Below the pieces are notes generated by a model, which saw only the letters and a list, made by a program, of their open reading frames with translations, ran no database searches and was not told the origin of the DNA. Shown here piece after piece: positions 48,401-60,559 of a stretch of 64,000 nt of DNA (position 1 is the first letter of the stretch; the number at the start of each line of letters is the position of its first letter). Made by a program: the position numbers and the translations under genes. This DNA comes from Rhopalosiphum padi. Its lineage: Eukaryota > Arthropoda > Insecta > Hemiptera > Aphididae. The stretch covers positions 46,168,152 through 46,232,151 of the forward strand of contig NC_083597.1 in the NCBI RefSeq assembly GCF_020882245.1, read 5' to 3'.

Positions 48401-50958
48401 TTTTTTTATTTTTTTTTTTTTAATAATTTAACCAGATTATTTTTATTTTATCAATACAATATTTGGGAAATGTTAGTATGCATTACAAAAGTATTAAATT
48501 AAAAAATCTTTCACAATATTAAATTATAATATATGTTAGTTATTAAATATGAAGTAAATTATTTTAATAATATTTTTAGACAAGTTTATTCTTCTCAATA
48601 TTTAAGCCAATTTTTAAATTATAAAACCAAGAAAAATGTATACATTATTGCTTTTGTTAAAATACCCATTAAATGATACTCCGTAAAATTAAATAATTAA
48701 TATATATATTGAATTATTTATAATGGTAGTTTTAATTAATTGATATAAAAATTAATGATTTTTTAATATATATTTATTTTTAAACTCAAATTCCAACAAT
48801 TTCTGAGGGAAAAATTATCACAGTTAAATTATTTAGTAATTTATAGTAATAAGTATGAAATTAAATATAAACTAAGAAAATCATATCAATGATAAGAAAA
48901 AAGATAAGTAATTTTTCAGTTTTACAAGACCTGATTGATTTGTTTAGTTAAATGATTTAATAAAATTAACAATAACTTAATTTATTATTATTATTAATAT
49001 TTGTTTAGATCTTTTAAATACAATTTATCAATTTAAGAATTAGCATGAACTTATTTTTAATCCAAGAAGATTAATAAGGATTAATATATTGATAGGATAT
49101 AATCAAGAATACTAGAACAAGAAGACCAAACTCTGCTTATTGAAAAGTAAAAACATCCTAATAAGTTGTACAATTTAATGCTGTAGCCAAACCAGTTTTT
49201 ACTTTAATTTGTGTAGTAAATAGTTTTATTTATGTTTTTTGAAAAATCTATGCAATATCTTGACACATTATAAATTTAAAGCTTGTATAATTATGTATTT
49301 TTACATATGTACAAATTTAGATTCCAACTAAATAGTATTATAAATGTTTAGAAAGTTTAATGTAACTATCTTTTACCACTGTAATAATATAGTGAACAGT
49401 ATATATTTTTATAATTCATAATATTGTTGTCATATCTTTAAATTCAGTATATCAGATATTAGCTAAAATCTATATGATATAATCAATACAAAAAATTTGT
49501 AAATATTTAATGTGATGCATACATTTATAATTTTACAAACTATACAACATATAATGGTCCATAGTTTATAATATAGCATATATTTTCAAAAAAACGTTAA
49601 AATATAATATTTCCTATACTATATTAGTTAAAGTAGCAACCAAAGTGACTGCAGCATAGAATTTCTTTTTGAAACATTTTTCAAGTGGGTGACCTGTGTT
49701 TGATCTCCTTATTGTAGTCTTCAAAAATATATTACAAAGTATAAACATATATTCTGTTATATAAATATCATTATATTATTGTATATTATTTTCAAAAAAA
49801 AAACAAGTGTATAGTAACTAATAATATATAGGTAGTAATTTATTTTAAAACAATAATATTATGTTGTTTTTTATACATAAAATTGTTAATTTTATTTCAT
49901 GATATACATCTATGTTATTTTTAATTTTAAAAATGTTAGTTGTTTAAATGCATACATAGTTATTTTTAACAGTTATATAGATAATATAATTTTTTACATT
50001 AAATTAAAATTTTTATTTCATAACTTTTCATAAAAATGAATAATAAGCGAATATGATGGTGGCATATATGAAAAGAAAAGGACATGATTCACAAAATGAA
50101 AAACTTTGAACATTGAATCATATTAACCTGTTTTAATTAATTATACAAATTAATTATTATTTTTATTTGTTTTTTTGTTATTTAATTATACGAAACATCT
50201 TATTTTTTTAAAAGAATATTTAGATGGATTTTTAAAGAATTAAATCATATTATTCTTAGCATTTTTATTGCATACAAATATGTATGGCTATTAAAAAATT
50301 AAATAAAAACACATTAATAATTTACGTGAAATAATAAATCAAACGAGATATTTATTAACAAATATAACAATAATAAATTTATTTTCTAATAGTCTTTGGT
50401 ATGTTATTATATTATAATTAAAGATGTGAATAGTTTAACTTAGAAAAATGAAAAAAAAAACAATAAAAACAATAATACATAGGATATTCATATTTAGAGG
50501 TTTTAAATATTAACGATTTCATTAAAAATAAATAAAATGAATTATAACTCAGAACAATTAATACTGACAAAAATATTGATGTATTAGAAATTGGTTGACC
50601 AAAGAGAAAATGTATTTATATTACTACAAATAATGATTTTAAAAATCAAAATTTCTATATAAACTATAATTATTTGTACAGAGCAGTAATTATTTATTTT
50701 AAAATCATAATTTATAACTATATAAATGTATTTATTTACCATAGTAATTAAACATAATAAATATATTGTTAAATTAATAAAAGTTGGTACTTAATAAAAA
50801 AAAATAATAATAATAATGAATGTTTATATTGTATTCAATAAAATTATATTTAAGAACCCAAATTAATGGTATCTTAAAATATTTTAATTACTTACTCAAA
50901 ATTGCTGCAGAATAATGAAGAGACCTGTGTATGTATATGTGAGTGGGTAAGGGAGAGA
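45490..50958. other. AT-rich DNA downstream of G-alpha-s
   Basis: No coding exon was recognised. It is dominated by A-runs, T-runs and AT dinucleotide tracts, for example (TA)n near 46600-46630. The G-alpha-s 3' UTR must run into this region from 50958 downward; many minus-strand AATAAA words exist, so its length cannot be set. A patch near 46675-46765 is less AT-rich than its surroundings and could be a conserved UTR segment. Confidence 0.4.
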
Positions 50959-53900
50959 TCATAGCAACTCGTACTGGCGCAGGTGCATCCTTTGTATGAT
51001 GTCGCGACAGTCATTGAAAACACGTCTGATGTTCTCAGTGTCAACAGCGCAGGTGAAATGTGGATAACAGTAGTGTTTACCTTCGCCACTGGCAGTACTG
51101 ATGCGCTATAAAACAATAAAAAAATGATTAATATTAAACTTATTATTCAACCAAAAAAATAAACAAGATTTTGGATAAAAGTTGCATACAAGGAACTCAT
51201 CTCGGATGAAATATTTGGCGCGAATAACTGGAGGGTCTTCTCCTGGATCAGGAGTAGCATCCATTGGCGTTTGGTAACGGGTGAATTCGGCGAAATAATC
51301 TTCTAGCCGAGATTTACCAGCCTTGATTTTTTCGGCTAATAAGTCTTGTTTATTCAGAAACAATATTACTGATATCGTTCTCAACCATCTTTAAAAAATA
51401 GATAGTAAAAATGTAAAGCTTAATTATAATAAAATTAAAATAAACTAAATACCTGTTGTTCCATATGCTTCTGAACAAGTCTAATGACTCACGGAGTCGA
51501 TTTTGAGTGGGATCCTCCCTAAGGACCATATTGTAACTACTACAAGCAGTCACAAATATGATGGCAGTGACATCATTAAAACACTGTATCCATTTACGCC
51601 TTTCATCTCTTTGGCCTCCCACATCAAACATACTGAAAAAAGTAATTATCAATATACTGGAATACTTGATTAAGTTTAATTTGTATACTTACTGAAAATT
51701 AACTTTTTCAACTTGAAATCGTGTTTCAAATATACCAGAAGTTAAAACACGGCACCTAAGTATGTCCTAAAAATAATTTATTAAATTATAATACCAAATT
51801 TAAAAAATATAAAGAAAAAATTATATTCAAATTGATCGTGTGTTTTTAACTATCACTAAAAACTAATTTTGTAAGAAATATTTTTTAAAAGTATTTAATT
51901 AAATACATAAATACTCTTAGAATAGTTATTTAAATACTACTATAGTAAACATAGTTTAAATATTAATAAAACTAAAATAAAAACAATGTTATTGTTATGA
52001 TAAACCTATCATAAATCATACAAGAAAATGAATGACTACGGACAATATTGTTCTGTACTAATGAGGATAATTAAAAAATATAATTGGATAATATTTGTCT
52101 ACTTAAGTAGCTTCTAATAACACATCTAATTATAAAATAAACGGTTTTTTATATTATTTATATTATGATTGACTATCTAAAACATAACGATTATGGATAC
52201 CAATATTTGATAATTTACCATGTATATGACATTTATTCAATTTTTTGTAGTTAAGTTCATTAAAGCAGATCACACTTTAATTGTATTTAAAATAAATAAT
52301 AATCTATTCAATATTTAAAATAGTATTTGATACAAAAAAAGTATTTGAATACTTTTATAAAACACTTCTACTCAAATACTTTACAACACTAAAAAATATA
52401 TGAACATTGAAAATGTTTATGCATTTATTTATATTTAATACAATTCATGATTAATATTTATTTGGCAATGATAAAGTATTTTACATACCAAGTTATTGAG
52501 TAATATTGAGTGACCAACCAAATTTTCATTTTATACTTAACATAATTTTATTTTATTATTAATTTACTTTAAATTATTATTTATTGTAGTTACAATAGAC
52601 AATAGTAATACATAATAAAATAAATATATTAAATGCACTAAAATAGCTGTTACAGGCAAACACCTTTAATTTGAAATATTAAATTTTTTTATTAATAATA
52701 ACCAATTTACATTGAACTAATATAAGATATTTTAAATTTCTATCTTGTAAAATAAAAAATATAAGAATTTATCAGTGATTGTATTTTTACATTAAAAGTG
52801 CTATGTATTGGCATCAGTTTAGGGTTAAAAAACATTTTTAGAATAAGCATGATATCAAAATATATAAACTGATTAATTTAATAAAATTGTTTTTAGTACA
52901 TTTTATTAAGCCTGTAATCACATGATGAGATTGAGATTGTTAAGTCACATATTAAACTAGAAAAATTACCTGGTAGGTTATACTTTACAAATACCATTTA
53001 TTTTAAATTAATCATAAATTAATATTTAAAAAAAGGTTTTATAACAAAACACATAAATGTATAAGTATAATTAAGTAAGAATATTATAATTACTTGTTCC
53101 GAAGGGGTATAATTTAGTTGCTTGATAATGTGTACTTGATCGAGAAAACTGAAATAAAAATTGATATAATTAATTATTATATAAAAAAAGCTTATTTATT
53201 CTATTTCTCATTTAAAATAAATACTTGATTGGTCTTATATTACCAACAGTAAGATTTTTCTTTGATACATTTAACCTAACCTTAGTGTATTGTATAAAAA
53301 CACAAACCTATTATTATTTAAATGTTGTATATATCTTATATCATTATAACATTAAGGCAAGAAATGAGATATTTTAAATTATGTAATAACTAATAATCAA
53401 TAAATCAAAATCGACGAGAAAAAACATGTTTAACATAGATTTCTATTTGAAAAATAGTACATTAAACTCTCATAAATGCAAACATAGTACTTAAAAATAA
53501 TAATATATTGAAAATGTAAAACAAATAATTTAGTTAGTGCCAACTGTCTTACAACTAGACAAAAAAAAATTAACCAAACAGAAAATTTAAAATTTAAATA
53601 TCACTTCTTCAAACTAAAAGAGGACATTACTTATGTTAAGCAAATGACATAACATGGATATTTATATTTTTGAAGTCTTTTATTGATCACATATATAGTT
53701 TTATTTAATATATATTTATAGGTATGTTGAGATAACATTTTGAAAATATTGAAGTGAAATACTTACTATTTTGCACAGTCAATGAGTTGATATTCATTAG
53801 ATCTGTCAAAACAAGACTGTACACCTCTATCTTTCCACAGTATTTCTGTGTGTTCATAAAACTCCTATGATGAAATAGTATTTAGAAAAAAACTAATGAC

Positions 53901-56366
53901 AATATAAGAGTAATTTACCAACAATTATTAGAATTATTACTCACCGTCGTATATTCAAAGTTATGTTGGGAGGCAACATCTTGCATGTAATCGACTCTAA
54001 ACTGATTTTCTGGGTGTTCTAATTGTACTGGTGGGGTGAGTGTGCTCATGGCACCTGTAATTGTCTATAAAAATATATATTGTACATATTATACATACAA
54101 TATTTAATTATAATATTACTCAATGACAGGAAAAACTTACCAATATGGCATCTCTAATATTTTTTTTAATATCTTCAATTTTTTGTTTTTTTTCTCTATA
54201 AAATTGAATTATATTAATTTGGAATTCAAAAAGTAACATTATTATACATACTCTTCACTAAATCCATTTACGTGCAATATTCGCATTTGTTTAACAATTG
54301 TGCTTTTACCAGATTCTCCAGCTCCTACGAAAAAAAATAAATAGAATTTGAAAATTTGAAAATACACATTTTTAATTTCTATTAGTTTCTACTTTACCCA
54401 AATTTTTGATATTGGTTATAATATACAATTTGATTTGTCTAAATATAAAAACAATTTATTGTGGTGGTACCCCAAGGATATTCATTGATTGTAAATTTGG
54501 TTAAGACATGGTTTGAGTACCAACTACTATTGTTTCATTCAACTATCTTAATTTATTTTTTCAGTATTTTATATTTTACATTTTTCAACAACTATGGATA
54601 GTGATACTACTGAAATAATAGAATATTTTTGAAAACAAAATATTCTCATTATTGTTGGACGTGACAATAATACTTCCGTCAATTAGGAATCAGTGTTTAA
54701 AGCTTTGAAAGGAATTCTCTTTATTTGAACAATCTGTTTAACTATTCTGAGCATTAGTCTTTCTTTAATTCATTAAAACTTATATTATTGTTAACCATAC
54801 CTAAACTCTTTTTTGGGTACATCATCAAGATAGGTATATTCTTTAGAAAAAAAAAAGGTGCATTCATTTGAATAAATATTGATGTATAACAAGACAATCT
54901 GTTAATATCACCAACACACATTTTAAGAGAATGTTTGATGTAAAAAAAAAATGTAAAGACATCAAAATAAATGTAATGTTACGCTTAGAACATTTTTATA
55001 TAAATGTGTATAGAATTATGTATTTTTCTGGTAGATGTTGTGAGAAAAATATAAATTTAAAACTAACCAAGACACAACATTTGGCACGTTTTCAAGTTTA
55101 TATTTTTAATCGATTATATTATACACTATCATGTTTAGTTTATTAACATAGTTATACTGTCGTCTGTCACATGTAAATATTGTAATTGGGTAAAAAAAAA
55201 TTTTATATATAAAGGTATATCTTTATATATAGAAGAAAAATAGAAAATAAAACAAGTCTACTGATGATTGATACTTGTAGGTAAAAATGACAAGTTGAGA
55301 TTACTATCAATAATTACATCTTTCAGTTTCAACTACTTTCAAGGACACAATGATTTAAAAGAATAGCTAATCAAATACTCAAAATCCATGTAAATGGATA
55401 CGTTTACCTTTAGTTTTAATCGGTTTTAATTGAGTATTCATAATAAAAATACAAAATGAAAATATTGATCATATTATCATTTATGTTTCACAAAAATACA
55501 TTGAAATCGTTAAGAGGTTAGATAAATCACTGATATCTATGACCTAGTCTTTCAGGAAGATTTTTAAAGTAAAAAACATTCTCAATTTTTACTCGATATA
55601 CAACATTTCATATTATAAATAAGCATCATTGCGATAACAAATATTATGGTAGGTAAATACACCATAGACATTTTTAAAATTGTTATAAGACTCAAAATAG
55701 AGTTCTATAGACTGACTTAGAGTACCACTCAATATCAATTATCAACAAGCAAGAGTGATAATGCATATAAATTACATTAGTGTTAGTAGTAGTGTTAGGT
55801 ATTGGGGCATTGGGCCGAAGAGAAATTGACACAGAATACAGAGAAAAATCCATACAGAAGACCAAAGAGTTAACACGTAGAAATCGCTAATTTCTTAAGA
55901 CTATATTAAGTCAATCACGGCAAGCAAACGTTTTGGAAGGCATTCGTAGCAATTGTACTGTGTAGAACCTGATAGCTGGCAGTGGCCAGATGATACGTCC
56001 AATATACGGTGGGGCCCGAAATCAAGGAAAGTTCTAGCAGAGCTTTGGGGTTTGTACTTGGCGAGCACCCATCAGAAAAAGGGTGGATCACGAGTCATGA
56101 GTGGGGAGAGGACGTGTTGGCGAAACGGGCCGGACTAGTGGTGTTTTCACAACGACTGGCGAGAGTGAAATGTGGGACGGGAAAAAAATTAAAATTTTTT
56201 AAAATATATATATACCCTCTCACTCACCCAACAACAGTAATCTGTGTGTGGCCCTGTACACCTGTTTGTCCTTTTGCAGCTGCTGGTTTATCTTTTTGTT
56301 CGTCTCCTTGCCCTTTTTCGCATCGTCGTGGTCCGTCTTGGCCGCGGCGCTTCCAAAACACCCCAT
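50959..56366 (-). CDS. Galphas: G protein alpha-s subunit, ten exons
   Basis: Exons in transcription order: 56366-56228, 54324-54252, 54195-54141, 54064-53945, 53864-53767, 53148-53094, 51766-51693, 51632-51453, 51388-51190 and 51105-50959. All borders are GT/AG and the frames join to 379 residues, close to the 380-394 of animal Gs-alpha. It is a membrane-bound GTPase that activates adenylyl cyclase after GPCR stimulation. Visible elements: MGCFG start (Gly2 and Cys3 lipidation sites), P-loop GAGESGKS (47-54), switch I RCRVLT with catalytic R186 and T189, switch II DVGGQ with Q212, NKQD (277-280), TCAVD, and the Gs-type C-terminus RMHLRQYELL. QVYRATHRLLLLG and EKKQKIEDIKKNIRDAI are diagnostic for Gs rather than Gi or Gq. 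The first intron is about 1.9 kb. Exon 1 sits at the edge of a GC-rich island, unlike the AT-rich remainder. No break or missing catalytic residue was seen. Confidence 0.97.
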
Positions 56367-56537
56367 AACATTAGGCCAGCCTATTTTTGTGGCTTTCCGG
56401 CGGGAGGGCGGCTGCGGCTGCTGCTGCGGCGGCGGCGGCGACGGCGGGGCGGAGGCCAGCACTAGGCTACGGCTCGTTTAGAGGCGACACCGGTTTTATT
56501 GTTATTGTTGTTACTCGTTCGCACCACCACGAAAACA

Positions 56538-56549
56538 ATAACGACGGGG

Positions 56550-56596
<47 letters not shown>

Positions 56597-56662
56597 GCGG
56601 TGACAACGACGACGACGGCGGCTGCGGCGGCGGCAGCGGCGGCGGCGACGACGACACCACTA
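56538..56662 (+). repeat. Imperfect GAC/GGC trinucleotide repeat
   Basis: GACGACGACGGCGGCGGCG-type units run for about 120 bases with interruptions. It is strongly GC-skewed against the genome background and lies about 170-300 bases upstream of the G-alpha-s start codon, so probably in its 5' UTR or promoter. Confidence 0.8.
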
Positions 56663-56713
56663 TACGCGGCGGGCAGTGGCGGTGGCGGACGATACACACG
56701 GGCCGCCGAGGAG

Positions 56714-56771
56714 TGTGTGCATGTGTGTGTGTGTGCGTGTGCGTGTGTGCGTGTGTGTGTGTGTGTGTGTG
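56714..56771 (+). repeat. (GT)n microsatellite
   Basis: An interrupted TGTGTGTG/CGTGTGCG tract of almost 60 bases. An (AC)n tract follows at about 56896-56925, so the two can pair as inverted complementary repeats about 130 bases apart. Confidence 0.85.
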
Positions 56772-56895
56772 ACAGTGAATGGTGGGGTAGCGGTGGGAGC
56801 GAACGGTGCGCGAGCACGGAGGACGGGCAGTGAGGTGGCGCGTAGTGCCCAAAAACGCGCGCGCGGTGCTGTTATCTATATATCACCGTTCGCGT

Positions 56896-56927
<32 letters not shown>

Positions 56928-56932
56928 ACACT
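56896..56932 (+). repeat. (AC)n microsatellite
   Basis: Perfect CACACA units with one TA interruption. It is complementary to the (GT)n tract upstream. Confidence 0.85.
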
Positions 56933-57087
56933 CGGCGGTACGCTGCTGCTCTGCTCGCACACTCTCACACTCACACGCACACTACTAACACTAGCGCGCG
57001 CATACATTCACGCGAAAAACACACTACCGTCGCCGCTCGCTACTACTTGTGCTTCTGCCTTCTGCCGTTGCCGCCGCCGCTGGTGGC

Positions 57088-57124
<37 letters not shown>

Positions 57125-57178
57125 CTAGTAGTACGAGTAGTACGAGTAGTATGAGTAGTAATAGTAGTATTAGTAGTG
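57088..57178 (+). repeat. (AGT)n trinucleotide repeat
   Basis: About twelve perfect AGT units are followed by degenerate AGT/ACG/ATG variants and then a GGT run to about 57205. A length-variable simple repeat in the upstream island. Confidence 0.85.
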
Positions 57179-58261
57179 GTGTTGGTGGTGGTGGTGGTGG
57201 TGTTGACGGTGGTAGCGGCGCGTGCGCTCTCTCTCTCACTCTCTCTCACTCGCTAGCGGTCTTTCGCGCCGCACGCTCGCTCTCTCGCTCGTTCACACAC
57301 ACGGTTTGTGGCCACACGCCGACACTCGCACACCTCCGATACAACTAAACCGCGAACATGACACCCGTCACGATCCTCTAAACACATACATAATATACAC
57401 ACTCGTCGGTGTGTCGTGGACGCGCGATGCTGATGCGCTCAGAGCCGGCGATCTTTTTTGCGCTCGCTCTCCAGTCTCCGGAAATAATTGTCCGTTACCC
57501 TTGCGGGCGCGGTGGCGGGAAATTGCATTAATCGTTGAAATTTTCAAAAATCGTCAAAACGAATCGCTTGTATCGCATATTATTACGGTAGGTAGTCGAA
57601 GACGCGCAAGAGTACTATATTATATATTATACGTGTTAATGTGGTATCGCCATTCATCGGTGTCCGCTGAGTTTGTATCGCGTGGAAAATTATTATAATA
57701 ATTATAATAATTGCAGTCTGTACGAGGTGAAGTGGGCCAGCAGATAGCCAGTGAAAATAAACTATTCTAAACTTAATCGTGTGTAAACCAAACGCCGTCG
57801 CCGGAGGGTCGCGCGGATCGAGGGAGTCGTGGGCGGCTGGGGCACCGCGAACGAGCACAGCAGCTGAACGCGTCACACGCACCAACGGTACTGTACCGAA
57901 CGCGGGTGGTTGTGTGGCGCGCGCGCGGCACGTTGCAGTACGCCGCGCGATGGTCGTGCCGCCGTCGCATGGGAAAAATCATAGAGAGGTGGTGGTTCTT
58001 TCGGGAAATTCGGTGGCATAATAGCGAAACACGTTCGCCGGACGCGCGGACTCTGCGCTAGCGTAGTGGCGTCGATGTGGTTGCCAAGTTGCATTGGTGG
58101 ATGTCCACCGCTGCCTATAACATTCATGATTAAACTCGCTAGCGGCGCACACCAACCTCTCGATTTCCATGTAGTAACTCGATGCACCATGCACCCTTTG
58201 CATGGTCGATAGGTACCGCTTGACTGCTATCTACACGTGGTGTCATTGGACGCCGCCGCAG

Positions 58262-59835
58262 CGTATATTTTTAGACGCGTTCGCTAAAAATGGAATTTTT
58301 GCAACTATAATAATAGTATATTTTATATATATTTAACTCGTCATGTTATAATATACACCACATATTACCAATTACTAGGCGGCTATTAATTAATAATATA
58401 CAAAAAAATATACAATTTCTTCTGTAATCATATTTGTGGTGCGTTAAATATGGGGGTTGAAAATATCGCTGGCAGCTGTGGTCAATGCCGCTTATTTGGG
58501 AGCTGCAAATTGTAGAAAAAATAGAAATTATCTTGCCAAAAATGCTATTAGTCAGTTTTTGCTACGTACACGAATCGTAGGCTAACTAAATTTTGTACAT
58601 TAAGTGTAGGTAGTTTATATAATATTATAATATGGTAGACGCATAATATTAATTTTATGGTTTATTTATAGGTACTCGTTCACCGTACAGTCGTCGTTTA
58701 ACTGCTATATGAATTCATGTATATTTTAATATTATATCATAAATAAATAATAATTATTAAAAGTCCATATACAGATTAATGCAAGTAATTTGTGTTACCT
58801 TGTAATATTGTTTTGTTTATTCCATATGTATATTACCTAACTCGCCATAACATTTACGGGTAAGGGACGTGGACATTTCACTTCCAATGAGTGACGAAAT
58901 GCAGATAACTCTTAAAGTGTTACTAATTAATATATTGAAGTGGCTATAAAAAAAATGCATGTATTGTTTACACTATTTTATTGTATTCAATTTGTACCAA
59001 TTGTATCAATACAATATATGCCAATATAACCCATATAGATGAAGTATTCAGGCTTTAACATATATAGAATCTTAATTCTTATTTCTTAATCTATTGACTT
59101 GGGAAATCTCCCTTCCACATCCACGCTTTACGTATAGCCACACAGTGGTAGCGCGAACTTTTATTCCAGTGTGACAAGAAAATATAATTTGTGGAATAAA
59201 TAGCATGCTATATTCATAGTTTAAAGCCAATAAAATACATTTTAATTTGAAAATAATATGTTAAATAAGTTTTAAGTATAACTTAAAAGAAAGTCCGATG
59301 GTCATAATTTTTTTGTTTTATTATACTCTCAGTGTAAAAACATATTTTCACATTAAAAAAAAATGATTCTCTGAAATCTTTGTTTTTTTAGAATAACCTA
59401 CAACTTACCACGAACAAGCAACGTAGATGCATATTTAATTCTCGAATGGGCAAGACATAAAACGCGACCCTTAAACAACCCAAGCGACGAGCGTCGTTGT
59501 CGTCGTCACATTTCCTTTTACGCGTTTTACCGTGTCTTGCTCATGGAATATAATAATAACGATTATTATTATTATTATTATATGTATTATTACATATATA
59601 TGTCATATACACACTACTACAACTACATTGGCATCATGTAGTTATGCCCAAAAATTATTATTATTTTATGTATTGTGCGGTATTCATAAAATCATAAACG
59701 TAATTCAGGGAGTGGGCAATAGACAATAGTGTCTTTTGTCTCCGGTAATAAGTTAAAATAAAATTAACATCAAAATTAAAAATGTATTATAATATAACAA
59801 TATTATTTTTAAATTTATGATAAATAGGTATATAT
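58262..59835. other. AT-rich DNA beyond the GC island
   Basis: No gene was recognised. A short GC-richer patch at 59400-59530 (GGCAAGACATAAAACGCGAC, then CGTCGTTGTCGTCGTCACAT) is followed by an (ATT)n tract near 59565-59590. No supported ORF was found. Confidence 0.4.
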
Positions 59836-60553
59836 GTGTTACTGCGAATGTCCGCAATTGCAGGTGAGTACTGACAGTCACCGGTTAATGTCGTCATACA
59901 CCAGTCATTGGTGAATGTTGGCATATTGATAAAATTTGTACTGTTTGTAAACATTTACTAATGTCAACATTTATATAATGATATTGGTGAATGTTGGTAA
60001 TGCCGATATTATTTAATCTGATCTTATCTACAATTTTAGTACCTACCTATTACAAGAAGTAATTGCAAAACAAAGTGCACTACAAAAAAGTGTGGTTGTA
60101 AAAATGTTAGCATTTTATGCAGTTCAAAATGTCATGACAGATTGTAGTCATGTTACAATAAGTAGAACAATTTTCGCCGTTGTTTTAAAATAATAATTTT
60201 TGTATGGAAAAATAATCATAATTTAAATTAATAATACAGGTATAATATTGTTGAATTATAATAATCATAATTAATAAAAGTAATTGTTAATATTTAGAAC
60301 TAATTATTGTCTATAGTCTATACTCTATAGTACTATGCTATATAATATTATGTGCGAATACGTAACCTATGTCAACATTAACCAAAACCGTGTTGTGTAT
60401 GTCAACATTGATCAAAATCCTAATGTAAATGTCAACATCCACTAGTATACATGTCTATATTATTTTAATTTTTCAACATTCATCAATTTAGTAGGTGTAT
60501 GACGACATTCACTATGTGATCGTCAGCACAATTGCGGACATTCACAGTAACAT
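59836..60553 (+). mobile_element. Inverted-repeat transposable element with CXC-like coding remnant
   Basis: The left end GTTACTGCGAATGTCCGCAA and the right end TTGCGGACATTCACAGTAAC are inverted repeats. Similarity continues about 75 bp inward to TTAATGTCGTCATACACC on the left and GGTGTATGACGACATTCAC on the right. ATGTCAACATT / AATGTTGGCAT words recur several times in the subterminal regions. The interior encodes a cysteine-rich peptide (60058-60146). TSD is unclear: the flanks TATATGTG and CATATACA are themselves palindromic. This is a DNA transposon relic; the superfamily is not assigned. Confidence 0.7.
60046..60146 (+). pseudogene. CXC-like cysteine-rich peptide remnant inside the element
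   Basis: A frame from about 60046 to TAG at 60144-60146 encodes SNCKTKCTTKKCGCKNVSIL followed by CSSKCHDRL. The spacing C-x3-C-x4-C-x-C-x6-C-x3-C resembles the tesmin/TSO1-type CXC zinc-binding module. Such modules occur at the C-terminus of some animal transposon-encoded proteins (family knowledge, from memory). The segment may start at a cryptic acceptor (CAATTTTAG at 60031-60039). No upstream exon of the protein remains in the element. Confidence 0.5.
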
Positions 60554-60559
60554 ATACAT

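Larger units (their letters stand above)
56380..58260 (-). promoter_or_regulatory. GC-rich island at the 5' end of G-alpha-s (probable promoter and 5' UTR)
   Basis: About 1.9 kb of GC- and CpG-rich DNA begins at exon 1 of G-alpha-s and stops abruptly near 58260, where the sequence returns to strongly AT-rich. It contains (GACGAC/GGCGGC)n, (GT)n, (AC)n and (AGT)n tracts. The many overlapping open frames here on both strands are low-complexity translations of these tracts, not genes. The most likely role is the G-alpha-s promoter with non-coding first exon(s); a divergent promoter for a gene beyond the window is also possible. No TATA box or start site was chosen. Confidence 0.55.

Noticed and set aside
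51880..52390. Possible MITE end (TTTACAACACT) and repeated AAATACTTT words in G-alpha-s intron 6
   Set aside because: Only one end is visible and the internal words are AT-rich; no paired terminus was confirmed.
54931..55146. 71-codon frame in G-alpha-s intron 1
   Set aside because: AT-rich composition, no similarity, no splice signals or promoter; expected by chance.
56387..57249. Many overlapping open frames of 60-158 codons on both strands (alanine-, threonine-, valine- or serine-runs)
   Set aside because: They are translations of trinucleotide and dinucleotide repeats in the GC island, open in several frames at once, with no conserved motif.
57222..58203. Open frames of 65-158 codons in the outer GC island
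   Set aside because: High GC lowers stop-codon frequency. The frames are arginine- and histidine-rich, overlap on both strands and resemble no protein family.
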